DNA from: Saprospiraceae bacterium
Lineage (GTDB): Bacteria; Bacteroidota; Bacteroidia; Chitinophagales; Saprospiraceae
Assembly (NCBI GenBank): GCA_016715985.1
Contig: JADJXD010000001.1
Location: 1,364,001-1,428,000 of the forward strand
Length of the DNA: 64,000 bases
Direction: 5' to 3'
The notes beneath the pieces were generated by a model, which was given only the letters and a program-made list of their open reading frames with translations, searched no databases and was not told the origin of the DNA. A program made the position numbers and the translations under genes. Shown piece after piece: positions 48,546 through 58,314 of the stretch. How positions within the stretch are numbered: the stretch's first letter is position 1; each line of letters begins with the position of its first letter.

Positions 48546-50258
48546 ATGCACCGGATAGCCTTTATTTTGATACTTGTAAGTTTCCTGATATCTCTGATGA
48601 GCTGTGATTTGAATCAGAAAGCCGATACGCTTATATATAATGCAAATGTTTATACACTGGATCCAAAATTACCATTGGCGGAAGCGATTGCAATCAAAAA
48701 CGGAGAAATACTGGCAGTAGGATCCAACAAAAGCTTATTGAAGTATTCGGATGAAAGAACAGAAAAAATTGATGCTCAGGGAAATTTTGTGATGCCGGGA
48801 TTTATAGAAGGTCACGGACATTTTTCAGGATTGGGATACAGTCTGATCAATCTGAATTTTCTTACATCAAGAAGTTGGGAATCAATCGTTCAGGCAGTGG
48901 AGGACAGAGTGCTTGAAGTACAACCAGGTGAATGGATCATTGGTCGTGGCTGGCATCAGGAAAAATGGGATAGTATTCCGCTTCAGAATATTCACAATTA
49001 TCCTTTCCATTATTCTCTCAGTGATGTTTCTCCGGACAATCCTGTTGTACTTTTTCACGCCAGCGGTCATTCTCTCTATGCTAATGAAAAGGCAATGCAG
49101 GTGGCCGGAGTCAGCCGTGAGACGCCCAATCCCATGGGTGGTGAGATAGTAAGAGATAAAGATGGAAATGCAATCGGCGTTTTTGAAGAACGGGCAATGG
49201 GCATCATCAGAGAGAAATACAGTGAGTACATCCACAATCTGGATCAGAAAAAAACGGATTCGACATGGTATAAAGCAATCAGTCTGGCGCAGGAGGAATG
49301 TTTAAAAAAGGGGGTAACTTCCTTTCAGGATGCAGGTTCGGGGTTTGACGAATTAGACAAATATGAAAGATTAGCTAAAGAAGGTAAACTCGATGTCAGA
49401 CTTTGGGCAATGCTCAGACACCCTGCCGAAGTACTGGAAGGGAAAGTCAAAAAATATAAAAAAACAGATGTCGGAAACCGATTTTACACCTGTAATGCCA
49501 TCAAATCAGAAGTGGATGGCGCATTAGGTGCATTCGGTGCATGGTTGATTGATGCTTATGCCGATAAACCAGATTTTAAAGGTCAGAATACGACTGATAT
49601 CTTTGATGTTAAAAAAATTGCCGAAATGGCTATAGACGCAGATATGCAGTTTTGTGTGCACGCTATTGGCGACAGAGCCAACAGGGTTGTTCTGGATATA
49701 TATGAAGGTGTCATGAAAGCCCATCCCAAGAAAAAAGATCTCAGGTGGCGTATCGAACATGCCCAGCATTTAGACACAACAGATATTCCCCGATTCAGCC
49801 AGTATGGTATTATAGCATCTATGCAGGGGATCCATTGTACTTCTGACGCTCCGTTTGTGGTCAAAAGACTGGGAACGGAGCGGGCAAAATACGGTGCATA
49901 TCCCTGGCGGTCGTTGCTCGACAACGGTGTCATCATTGCCAATGGAACAGATGCTCCAGTCGAAGATGTGGATCCGATCAAAAGTTTTTATGCTTCAGTG
50001 ACCAGAAAAAGAGAAGACTCGGGTCTGGTTTTTTTTCCGGAACAACGTATGACACGAGCTGAAGCTATCTACTCCTACACATTAGGAAATGCTTATGCAG
50101 CCTTTCAGGAAAAATACAAGGGAAGTATCAAAAAAGGCAAAGTTGCAGACCTCGTCATTTTATCCCAAGACCTCTTAAATTGTAGTGATGATGATATCCT
50201 GAAAACAAAAATTCTTTATACGATTGTGGATGGGAAAGTCAAGTATAAGATGGAATGA
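48546..50258 (+). CDS. Amidohydrolase lipoprotein, YtcJ-like
   Basis: A 570-residue lipoprotein (lipidated Cys20, LISLMSC). The amidohydrolase fold shows the metal motif GHGHF at about residues 90-94, an FHASGHSLYAN block, CVHAIGDRANRVVL and RIEHAQHLD for later ligands, and IANGTDAPVEDVDP near the end, followed by the composite beta-sandwich KGSIKKGKVADLVILSQD. YtcJ-type enzymes hydrolyse amide or cyclic N-acyl bonds in small molecules. Export as a lipoprotein is usual in this clade. It is a single gene; substrate unknown. Confidence 0.9.
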   Translation: MHRIAFILILVSFLISLMSCDLNQKADTLIYNANVYTLDPKLPLAEAIAIKNGEILAVGSNKSLLKYSDERTEKIDAQGNFVMPGFIEGHGHFSGLGYSLINLNFLTSRSWESIVQAVEDRVLEVQPGEWIIGRGWHQEKWDSIPLQNIHNYPFHYSLSDVSPDNPVVLFHASGHSLYANEKAMQVAGVSRETPNPMGGEIVRDKDGNAIGVFEERAMGIIREKYSEYIHNLDQKKTDSTWYKAISLAQEECLKKGVTSFQDAGSGFDELDKYERLAKEGKLDVRLWAMLRHPAEVLEGKVKKYKKTDVGNRFYTCNAIKSEVDGALGAFGAWLIDAYADKPDFKGQNTTDIFDVKKIAEMAIDADMQFCVHAIGDRANRVVLDIYEGVMKAHPKKKDLRWRIEHAQHLDTTDIPRFSQYGIIASMQGIHCTSDAPFVVKRLGTERAKYGAYPWRSLLDNGVIIANGTDAPVEDVDPIKSFYASVTRKREDSGLVFFPEQRMTRAEAIYSYTLGNAYAAFQEKYKGSIKKGKVADLVILSQDLLNCSDDDILKTKILYTIVDGKVKYKME

Positions 50259-50350
50259 TAATATGACTAAATTGATTCCCCCTTTAATAAAGTGAAATCA
50301 ATCAATAGTCCTGTGTTACTTTGGTTGCATTCAGAACAGACAAATTTATC

Positions 50351-50358
50351 TAATTTTG
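50351..50358 (+). promoter_or_regulatory. Candidate -7 box for the DUF202 gene
   Basis: TAATTTTG fits TAnnTTTG; a TTG at 50325-50327 is 23 bp upstream. The leader would be about 75 nt. Confidence 0.4.
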
Positions 50359-50439
50359 TGATTATAATAAAAAAGAGATTTCACATCTAACTTCATAAGT
50401 TCATAGAGAAGTCAAACATGTATTTCAAAATAACAACCA

Positions 50440-50745
50440 ATGGAAGAAAAGATTAAATCAAATAAAGACCTGATACTGAGAGAAAAACTAGCTCTGCAAA
50501 GGACTGTATTAGCCAATCAAAGTACTTTTTTAGCTTTTTTACGCACATCCATGTATTTTTTAATGGCAGGATTGACCATTCAAAATTTGTTTATAAAGGG
50601 CAATTATGAAATTTTTGAAATTTTGTTATTCAGCATTTCAGGAGTTGTAATTCTATTGGGTATCTTTAATTACTTCAGGCATAAAAAGTTAATACAGCAA
50701 AGCGAGATACATGTAGGCGATTACAAATCGGAGTTTTTGTTGTAA
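50440..50745 (+). CDS. DUF202-family inner-membrane protein
   Basis: A 101-residue protein with the DUF202 (YidH-like) pattern: LALQRTVLANQSTFLAFLRTSMYFL, where Arg and Thr precede the first membrane segment (about 34-50), then a second membrane segment (about 59-77) and a short charged tail. Function of the family is unknown. It stands alone between the amidohydrolase and the VIT/VWA gene, with a candidate promoter upstream. Confidence 0.85.
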   Translation: MEEKIKSNKDLILREKLALQRTVLANQSTFLAFLRTSMYFLMAGLTIQNLFIKGNYEIFEILLFSISGVVILLGIFNYFRHKKLIQQSEIHVGDYKSEFLL

Positions 50746-51048
50746 TTTAGTCAAGTAATCTGAAATTCAAACCCGATTATTTTTTTCTGAATTTATCACG
50801 AATGAATTCGTGATGCCTTATGAATGTGCAGGTCTAATCACATTGTATATTACAAATTGAAAAGTTTTAAAGAATTACTAGCTGTCGAAATAACAGCATC
50901 AATGCCACCAACACTCGACCTACTTCTGCATTTCCACTACGAATAATACAAAAAAGCCTACACTTAATAGTTGGTCCCGATTTACCATCTGAGCCCGCAA
51001 TACTTTTGTACTGATAATTTATTTCATTACAAACAAAATTGCTTTATC
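50746..51048. other. Spacer with hairpin and a candidate -7 box
   Basis: 303 bp. ATCACGAA-TGAA-TTCGTGAT (50795-50814) is a perfect 8-bp hairpin 50 bp after the DUF202 stop. TACTTTTG (51001-51008) fits the -7 consensus for the next gene. Nothing else is seen. Confidence 0.45.
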
Positions 51049-53091
51049 ATGAGAAACATCAAATTTATTTTTCTTTTCATTTCTTGTTTATTTTCACTTC
51101 ATTTATCAGCCCAAAATGAATACAAGACTACAAAAACAGAATCCCCGTATTTCAAATCACCAAATAACGATAAAGATCTGGATGATTTGCCGCTTAAATC
51201 AACGAAAGCTTCTGTCAAAATTGTCGATATCATAGCGGATGTCACTATCGAACAAACGTACACTAATCAGGGTAATAAACCCATTGAAGCGATCTATGTC
51301 TTTCCTATGTCTGATAAGGCAGCAGTTTACAGTCTGGAGATGTATGTCGGAACCAGAGTGATTAAAGCAGTCATAAAAGAAAAAAATGCAGCCAGAACAG
51401 AATATGAAAATGCAAAATCGGATGGATATAGGGCATCACTAATGGAGCAGGAGAGACCCAATGTATTTACGATGAATGTTGCAAATATTAATCCATCGGA
51501 TACCATTAAGGTAGTGGTCAGATATACAGAGTTTATACTTCCTGATGAGGGGGTATATAGTTTTGTTTTCCCGACGGTGGTAGGTCCCCGGTATAATACA
51601 AAAGGATCCAAAGCAAGTTTTGCAGCACAACCATATTCAAAAAGCGGAGAAAAACCAACCATGAATTTCGCATTGGATCTGTCGTTGTTAAGTAACATTC
51701 CAATCTCGTCTGCATCGTGCAAGACACACAAAATAATCATCAATAAACCCAATGAAAGAACTGCATCTCTCAGCCTGACCACAGATGAAATTTTATCTGC
51801 AAACAGAGATTTTATACTTAATTATACCTTAAAAGGCAAAGGCATTGAAAGTGGTGTGCAGTTGTATGATCATGGAAACGAAAAGTTTTTTATGGCATTG
51901 ATTCAGCCTCCCAAAAGAGTTGTCAATGACGAAATACCCCCCAGAGAATATATTTTTATTGTGGATATTTCCGGCTCAATGCATGGCTTTCCTTTGGGCG
52001 TAAGCAAAAAACTTCTCAGTAACCTGATTTCAAATTTAAAATCTTCTGATCGTTTTAATGTTGTTCTTTTTGCAGGTAGTGCAGAAGTTATGTCGCCCAC
52101 TTCATTAACAGCTAATAAATTAAATATCGAATCTGCTATAAGATTTATTGACAACTACAATGGCGGAGGAAGTACAGAATTACTGGGTGCATTACAGACA
52201 TCCCTGAATTTGCCCAGAGCATCCAAATCTCTTTCAAGATCAGCAATCATCGTCACAGACGGGTATGTTACCGTTGAAAAAGAAGCAATGGATTTGATAA
52301 AAAACAACCTTAATACCACCAATGTATTTGCATTTGGAATCGGTGGAAGCGTCAACCGATATCTCATCAATGGATTGGCTCATGCCGGTGGTGGACTTCC
52401 CTTTGTGATCACGGAAGAAAGTGAGGCGGACAGTATAGCCACAAAATTCAGGAAATATATCCAGACACCCGTACTTTCAAATATCAAAGTGACTTATGAA
52501 GGAATTAAACCGTATGATCTGATTTATGAAAAACTTCCCGATCTGATGGCGGAAAGACCTGTTGTCATCATTGGAAAATACACAGGAAAACCGGAAGGCA
52601 AAATCAAGTTGTCCGGCAACACAGGGAAAGGAAAATTTAATAAAGAAATGATTATTGACAAAAAAATGCTTTCTGAAGACCACAATGCAATACGGTATTT
52701 TTGGGCAAGAGAAAAAATTCAGGGTTTAAGTGATTATGGGGATTCCGCACCGGATAGTCACACCATTTCTGAAATTACAAAACTAGGTCTTAACTATAAT
52801 CTGATGACTGAATATACATCATTTGTTGCTGTTGATAAACAACAGAAAATAACTAGGGAAGGTAAATTGGATGTTGTCGAACAAGTATTACCAATGCCTC
52901 AGGGCGTTTCAAACTATGCGATTGGGGCTGATTTTAATATGATGGGAAGTTTCCTGGCTGTATCTCCGGGTAAGTTTGATACAGTCTGGTTAATGCTATT
53001 CACAGCAGCCTTTATATTGTTAGTTGCTTTATTGATTAGAAATCTTTATCTAAAAGCTCATATCTACCGCGATTTTATCCGTAAGTTTTAG
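51049..53091 (+). CDS. VIT and VWA domain protein with C-terminal membrane anchor
   Basis: Start at the ATG at 51049 (680 residues), which begins a proper signal peptide (MRNIKFIFLF to HLSAQ); a TTG 26 codons upstream lies ahead of the -7 box. A VIT domain follows (about 40-160: VDIIADVTIEQTYTNQGNKPIEAIYVFPM). The VWA domain (about 295-460) has the metal site DISGSMHG and IIVTDGYV. A single membrane segment lies near the C-terminus (about 645-663), followed by a short basic tail. The layout resembles inter-alpha-trypsin-inhibitor heavy-chain-like proteins of bacteria, which bind other proteins on the periplasmic side. No partner gene is adjacent. Confidence 0.88.
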   Translation: MRNIKFIFLFISCLFSLHLSAQNEYKTTKTESPYFKSPNNDKDLDDLPLKSTKASVKIVDIIADVTIEQTYTNQGNKPIEAIYVFPMSDKAAVYSLEMYVGTRVIKAVIKEKNAARTEYENAKSDGYRASLMEQERPNVFTMNVANINPSDTIKVVVRYTEFILPDEGVYSFVFPTVVGPRYNTKGSKASFAAQPYSKSGEKPTMNFALDLSLLSNIPISSASCKTHKIIINKPNERTASLSLTTDEILSANRDFILNYTLKGKGIESGVQLYDHGNEKFFMALIQPPKRVVNDEIPPREYIFIVDISGSMHGFPLGVSKKLLSNLISNLKSSDRFNVVLFAGSAEVMSPTSLTANKLNIESAIRFIDNYNGGGSTELLGALQTSLNLPRASKSLSRSAIIVTDGYVTVEKEAMDLIKNNLNTTNVFAFGIGGSVNRYLINGLAHAGGGLPFVITEESEADSIATKFRKYIQTPVLSNIKVTYEGIKPYDLIYEKLPDLMAERPVVIIGKYTGKPEGKIKLSGNTGKGKFNKEMIIDKKMLSEDHNAIRYFWAREKIQGLSDYGDSAPDSHTISEITKLGLNYNLMTEYTSFVAVDKQQKITREGKLDVVEQVLPMPQGVSNYAIGADFNMMGSFLAVSPGKFDTVWLMLFTAAFILLVALLIRNLYLKAHIYRDFIRKF

Positions 53092-53126
53092 ATGTTGATA
53101 TAGAAAAACCCGTCTGAACCCGAAGA

Positions 53127-53233
53127 GGGCAGGACTCCCCTTTAGGGGTCGGGGGTAAAGAAATGCCATATTTGCTGCCCGCTACCCCTGCCCGCTTCGG
53201 AGCAGGCGGGCTCATTCCCTATAGGGACGATCT
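53127..53233. repeat. Palindromic repeat modules 1 and 2
   Basis: Module 1 (53127-53160) is the reverse complement of 21858-21891 with one mismatch. Module 2 (53187-53233) matches 48387-48433 at 42 of 47 positions. They lie 102 bp before the next gene. Confidence 0.65.
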
Positions 53234-53335
53234 AAGCTTTAATTACCAAAATTAAGTCTATCTTGAAATTTGCAGAAATACCAAAAGCTTCCTTCGAACA
53301 AATAATTTTCGTTCATCAATCTAAAATCCTGAACA

Positions 53336-54388
53336 ATGAATAAGTTAAAATTCTCTTTTCTCGCACTGATAATTGTAATGATCAGTACACTGTTCTACAA
53401 CAGATTTAGTAGTGTAAATCCGGATGATAAAACTGCATCAACTTCTAATATATGTGTAACGGAAGGTCGAAATTCCGTTACATTTATCATGGGTCTTGAC
53501 AAGCCCAATACCAATGACTTTTACAAAAATGCGACCTATTATTATAATATGCATCCGGTACATAAAACAGATTATGTCATTCATTCTGAACACAGCTTAT
53601 CAGATGTTACACAGTATTTAACTACCAGCCCTGCCAATAAATTTTACAGTACGATCAATATTGTATGCCATGGAAATCCCTGGCAGGGATTGAGTGTTGC
53701 CGTAAATAAAAATATCCCAAGAGCTACATTACCTCATCTCAATGGTGCATTAAAAAATGGGTTATTATCACCGCTTTGCAGTCCTTACATTGATGATATG
53801 ACAAAAATCAACATTATCAGTTGTGGCGTGGGTCAGAATAAAGCTTTTACAGAAACGCTCAATCAACTCTTTGATTGCCCTGCCAATACACACAAACCTG
53901 ATGTACTTGTCGATAAACACTATATTAACTTTACAGATAAAATGAATTTCACATTATCCGAATTTTACTTTGTAGCGTCCAAATATGATTATAATGACCC
54001 GAATGTAATATCCGGTAAACTTAAGAGGAAATATAAAGATACACCTATCAATTGGAAAAAGGCGTATCAAAACAATATCCGGCAGGAAACCAATGAGCCG
54101 TATAAACATCGGTTCAGAATGCTGATAGAATGGAAGATTGGGTTTAACAACGAAAATGAAATTCCGGACTTAAAAACAGATAATGACATATTGAAGTGGA
54201 TAAAAACACAGGAGGGCGCCATGTACGAACTGGAGCAAATGAAACTTATGCCTGAAGACTTTATGTGGCATAGTTTTGCAGTGAACGATCAGTCGTTATC
54301 CATCAGAATCAAAGGATATGGAAATGTAGAAGGTGTAATGGTTGATCTGCCATCTGATGGAAATACAAACGAAGCTTCAGATTTATGA
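53336..54388 (+). CDS. Secreted protein with caspase-like His/Cys signature
   Basis: A 350-residue protein with an N-terminal signal or anchor (residues 5-21). I do not recognise a named family. Two short blocks resemble the catalytic pattern of clan CD cysteine peptidases: a hydrophobic strand followed by His-Gly (STINIVCHGNPWQG, His112-Gly113) and, 50 residues later, a hydrophobic strand followed by Ser-Cys-Gly (MTKINIISCGVGQNK, Cys163). The C-terminal half is charged and carries no repeat. The gene lies 47 bp before the propeller kinase gene on the same strand and may be co-transcribed with it. Peptidase activity is only inferred. Confidence 0.7.
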   Translation: MNKLKFSFLALIIVMISTLFYNRFSSVNPDDKTASTSNICVTEGRNSVTFIMGLDKPNTNDFYKNATYYYNMHPVHKTDYVIHSEHSLSDVTQYLTTSPANKFYSTINIVCHGNPWQGLSVAVNKNIPRATLPHLNGALKNGLLSPLCSPYIDDMTKINIISCGVGQNKAFTETLNQLFDCPANTHKPDVLVDKHYINFTDKMNFTLSEFYFVASKYDYNDPNVISGKLKRKYKDTPINWKKAYQNNIRQETNEPYKHRFRMLIEWKIGFNNENEIPDLKTDNDILKWIKTQEGAMYELEQMKLMPEDFMWHSFAVNDQSLSIRIKGYGNVEGVMVDLPSDGNTNEASDL

Positions 54389-54435
54389 TGAATTATTTCT
54401 GCAATTTATCGAATAGAAGTATTTTTCATTTTTAA

Positions 54436-57400
54436 ATGAATTACATGTATTTTACTAAGAAATATATTTTGTTTTTCCTGATCCTGTTGAACACAAATTT
54501 AGACTTACTAATCGGTCAGGGTGAAAATTTTTATAATTATTCTATAGCTGAGGGATTACCCCAATCTCAGGTTTTTGCCATTTGCCAGGATAGTGCCGGT
54601 TATATCTGGGCTGGTACGCAAGGTGGCGGTATTGCCATTTTTGATGGTCAGAAATTCAGAAAACTCCCGAATGGATTAACAACTTTAAGATCAGCATTTA
54701 TTAGTTATTTATTTGCAGCAACCGATCACACTGTATGGATTGGCACAACACAGGGATTGTTTTTTTACAAAAATGAAAAACTACGTGAAATAAAATCATC
54801 AGGAATAACATCAATGATGGTCAACAGTATTACACAGTGGGATGGTAATATATTCGTCGGCAGTGATAAAGGTTTATTTGCTTATGATCCACAGAAAGAA
54901 ACGCTTACATCCGGCTCATTAGATTTTAAATTGTCCTCCATAGTAAACGATGTCAAGGTTGTCAACGGACAACTTTGGGTAGCAACGGATAAAGGACTCT
55001 TTATTCAAAAAAATCCCGAAGCATCATTTACGAAAGTATCCGGGCTGCCTTTTCCAAATATTAATCTCATACAAAGTGATCATTTCGGACATGTTTTATT
55101 GGGTGTCTATGGTTATGGGATTATCAAAATAGATGTAAAATCCTTTAAAATAACTTCCCTGTATGACAATAAATTATGGAGTAAAACAAAATCTATATTG
55201 ATACTAGACGATGACATGATCTGGTTAGCCACTGAAAACAATGGCATTGTAAAATTGAATACATGCACGGGCGAATTCTCAGGCATTTCAGAAGATTCCG
55301 GGCTTTCCAGCAGTAAAATCAGAATATTGATGGAAGATAGTTGGGGTAATATCTGGATAGGGACCTCAGGTGCAGGACTTATCAAAAAAACAAATCAATT
55401 ATTCAAACATCACAATATGATTGACAATGGTTTTGGTGGCAATCGGGTGTATTCGGTTACGAAAGATAAAACAGACAAAATCTGGATGGCTGTCAGTCAG
55501 GACAACATTGGGTATTTTGATGGTTCTTACTTCAGAAAAGTGAATAATGATTCCTTGAAAATTGGTGTGAAAATCAAAACACTGGCCGTGGACACAACGG
55601 GTGCATTATGGATCGGTTCAGAAGGGAAAGGAGTTTATTGTCTGGATTCGACCGGTACAAAAAGATTTCAAACATCTGATGGCTCCATTGCAGACGACTG
55701 GATTATCCAGGTGATTGCGGATGTTGAAAACAAAATCTGGATTGCTACCCGTTCATCCGGTATCCAATGTATAATCCGCGATAGTGATTCAACATTTCAA
55801 ACGCTTCACTTCAACAAACTAAATGGTCTTCCTGACAAATATATTCAAAGTATGGCTGAAGATAAAAAAAGCGGAAGATTATGGTTTGGGTGTCGGAACG
55901 GGAGTGTTGGTTACATAGATAAAAAATTCAAAATCGATGTATTTGACAAAAAAAATGGCTTGCCTGAAAAACCGGTAAATTGTATCACTTTAGATAATGC
56001 CGGAAACTGTTATTTGGGTATATCAGGAGCAGGCGTTTTTTGGACGCCATACTTTTCGGCAACTTCCAAAATTAATTTCAGTAAAATCACATTGCCTGAC
56101 AAGACCTATTCCACCAATATATATTCAATGGCATGTGATTCAAAAGAAAATTTGTGGGTTGGTACGGAAAACGGCGTGTACAAATTTATCAAAGGTCCAT
56201 CATCTGAATTAACATTTGATATGCAACACTTCAAAAGAGAAGATGGATTTTTAGGTATCGAAAACTGCCACAATAGTATCAGTATCGATGACAATGATAA
56301 TATTTGGTTTGGCACTATGAATGGTTTGGTGTACTACAATGCTCGTTTTGAAACAGGAGTGAAAGCTCCGCCCAGGCTCCGATTATCTGAAATTTTATTG
56401 TTTAACAAACCCATCGGAAAGTCTGAGTATGAACCGTGTTTTTCAAGTTTTGCAGATACTGATGTTTCAAAATTACCTTACCATCAAAATCACCTGAGTT
56501 TCAGTTTTGATGCAGTCCATCTGAATTATCCGGACAAACTTAAGTATCGTTACATGTTGGAAGGAGCTGACCCAAACTGGTCATCCTGGAGTGAAGAAAA
56601 AAGGATTAATTTTTCCGGAATTGCGCCAGGAAATTATTTGTTTCGGGTACAATCCACTTTTGATGAAAATCAGGTAAGCAATACAACACAGGTGCATTTC
56701 ATCATCAGCAAACCTTTTTGGGAAGAAAGTTGGTTCAGAATACTGTTGTTTTTAATGGGTGCGGGAATAATCATTATGGTAATTAAAATCAGAGAAGCTG
56801 CCATTAAGAAAAAAGTGAAGGCACAAAACCGTGAATTAAGTTTAAAAAATGAGCTTTTGACTTTAGAACAAAAAGCCCTTCAATTACAAATGAACCCACA
56901 TTTTATTTTTAATGCGCTCAATAGTATCCAGTCTTTGGTCGTGAACAATGATCCGGAAGCAGCTCGTGCCCAAATACAAAACTTTGCGTTGTTGATGAGA
57001 GGAATTTTAAATACTTCCCGGAGTAAAACAGTAAGTTTGAATACAGAAATTGACTTGTTGACAAAGTATCTGACGATGGAACAGTTTTGCCAAAAAAATA
57101 AGTTTAATTTTTCAATCGAAATCAGCAATGAAATCAATGCGGAAGAAACAGAATTGCCCACGATGCTGATCCAGCCTTTTGTGGAAAATGCAGTCATTCA
57201 TGGTATATCTCATTTGTCATCTCCCGGTGATATCAAGATCAATTTTGAACTGGAAGACCAGACTTTAACCTGCATTATTACGGATAACGGCGTTGGTAGA
57301 AAAAGAGCATCTGAATTATCTCCCAGCAAAGAAGGACACACATCCTTGGGCATGGAAGTCACTGGTCAAAGACTGGATGCCATGAAAAACCAACCGGCTG

Positions 57401-57495
57401 AAGCAGGCAAACAAATCATTGATCTGTACGATGACTCCGGCCATGCTGCAGGAACAAAAGTCATTTTAAAAATTCCGGTACATTTAACTTTATAA
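54436..57495 (+). CDS. Propeller-type LytS-family sensor histidine kinase (second)
   Basis: A 1019-residue membrane kinase. The signal segment (8-27) is followed by a long propeller region (about 35-640) with blades such as IWAGTQGGGIAIFDG, VWIGTTQGLFFY, LWIGSEGKGVYCLD and LWVGTENGVYKF. The Y_Y_Y domain (about 680-755) has YRYMLEGADPNWSSW. One membrane segment lies at about 765-783. The kinase core has the His in QMNPHFIFNALNSIQS, a coiled linker before it, and the ATPase motifs IQPFVENAVIHG and ITDNGVG. It differs from the kinase at 13151 by a complete DNG box. Its regulator is encoded 10 bp downstream. Confidence 0.94.
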   Translation: MNYMYFTKKYILFFLILLNTNLDLLIGQGENFYNYSIAEGLPQSQVFAICQDSAGYIWAGTQGGGIAIFDGQKFRKLPNGLTTLRSAFISYLFAATDHTVWIGTTQGLFFYKNEKLREIKSSGITSMMVNSITQWDGNIFVGSDKGLFAYDPQKETLTSGSLDFKLSSIVNDVKVVNGQLWVATDKGLFIQKNPEASFTKVSGLPFPNINLIQSDHFGHVLLGVYGYGIIKIDVKSFKITSLYDNKLWSKTKSILILDDDMIWLATENNGIVKLNTCTGEFSGISEDSGLSSSKIRILMEDSWGNIWIGTSGAGLIKKTNQLFKHHNMIDNGFGGNRVYSVTKDKTDKIWMAVSQDNIGYFDGSYFRKVNNDSLKIGVKIKTLAVDTTGALWIGSEGKGVYCLDSTGTKRFQTSDGSIADDWIIQVIADVENKIWIATRSSGIQCIIRDSDSTFQTLHFNKLNGLPDKYIQSMAEDKKSGRLWFGCRNGSVGYIDKKFKIDVFDKKNGLPEKPVNCITLDNAGNCYLGISGAGVFWTPYFSATSKINFSKITLPDKTYSTNIYSMACDSKENLWVGTENGVYKFIKGPSSELTFDMQHFKREDGFLGIENCHNSISIDDNDNIWFGTMNGLVYYNARFETGVKAPPRLRLSEILLFNKPIGKSEYEPCFSSFADTDVSKLPYHQNHLSFSFDAVHLNYPDKLKYRYMLEGADPNWSSWSEEKRINFSGIAPGNYLFRVQSTFDENQVSNTTQVHFIISKPFWEESWFRILLFLMGAGIIIMVIKIREAAIKKKVKAQNRELSLKNELLTLEQKALQLQMNPHFIFNALNSIQSLVVNNDPEAARAQIQNFALLMRGILNTSRSKTVSLNTEIDLLTKYLTMEQFCQKNKFNFSIEISNEINAEETELPTMLIQPFVENAVIHGISHLSSPGDIKINFELEDQTLTCIITDNGVGRKRASELSPSKEGHTSLGMEVTGQRLDAMKNQPAEAGKQIIDLYDDSGHAAGTKVILKIPVHLTL

Positions 57496-57504
57496 AAATA
57501 AACC

Positions 57505-58263
57505 ATGGAAAACATCAGGCTTACTGCCATCATTGTGGAAGACATGCCGGAAGCAACTCAAATGCTGATGACGGATCTTCAGACTTACTGCAAGGATATC
57601 ACCGTAACAGGAACAGCCAATAGTGTGGTCAATGCGGCAAAGCTTATCCGTCAACAAACGCCTGATATAATTTTCCTGGATATTTCATTGGGAGATGGAA
57701 CCGGTTTTGATGTTTTGGAGATATTTCCAGACCTGAAATCTCAAATTATTTTTATCACAGCCCATGAAGAATTTGCACTCCGGGCATTTCGTTATGCAGC
57801 TACCGATTATTTACTCAAACCCATAGATGCAGATCTTCTGAAAAAAGCTGTTGATAAAGTCAAAAATCTGAAGGTGAATATGGCACCCGCTTTTGAGATA
57901 TTGAAAGAGACGATAAAAAATCCGCACCACTTACCTGCCAGGATATCGCTCAGTACGATGGATAAGATTCACATCGTCAGTATTGTGGATATAGTACGCT
58001 GTGAAGCTGATGGGAATAATACGTGGTTTATTCTGAATGGCGGGGAGAAAATTTATGTCACAAAAACCCTAAAGTATTTTGAAGAAATTCTGACCCGGCA
58101 TCAGTTTATCAGAGCTCATCAATCTCATCTGGTCAACTTAAACTACCTGCTGGAATTCTCAAAGAAAGATGGTGGGTTTTTGCGCCTGAAAAACGGGCAT
58201 GAGATTCCTGTTTCTGTCCGGAAAAAACCTGAAATTATGTTGATGCTGGATAATCTGGGATGA
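57505..58263 (+). CDS. LytTR-family response regulator (second)
   Basis: A 252-residue protein with a receiver domain (phosphorylated Asp59 in IIFLDISLGDG, Lys in DYLLKPIDADLL) and a C-terminal LytTR domain (about 145-248; IVRCEADGNNTWFIL, FIRAHQSHLVNLNYL). Cognate to the kinase encoded 10 bp upstream. Binding sites are not evident: I looked for 21-bp-spaced direct repeats upstream of 53336 and 54436 and found none convincing. Its targets may include the preceding secreted protein gene. Confidence 0.93.
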   Translation: MENIRLTAIIVEDMPEATQMLMTDLQTYCKDITVTGTANSVVNAAKLIRQQTPDIIFLDISLGDGTGFDVLEIFPDLKSQIIFITAHEEFALRAFRYAATDYLLKPIDADLLKKAVDKVKNLKVNMAPAFEILKETIKNPHHLPARISLSTMDKIHIVSIVDIVRCEADGNNTWFILNGGEKIYVTKTLKYFEEILTRHQFIRAHQSHLVNLNYLLEFSKKDGGFLRLKNGHEIPVSVRKKPEIMLMLDNLG

Positions 58264-58314
58264 GGGATGGTTTTTAGCGTAAGTTGTGTATTGGATCGTA
58301 AGTTATTCGGACTA

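Noticed and set aside
53245..53286. Two ACCAAAA repeats before the caspase-like gene as LytTR sites
   Set aside because: Their spacing is 35 bp rather than about 21 and the sequence is low in information.
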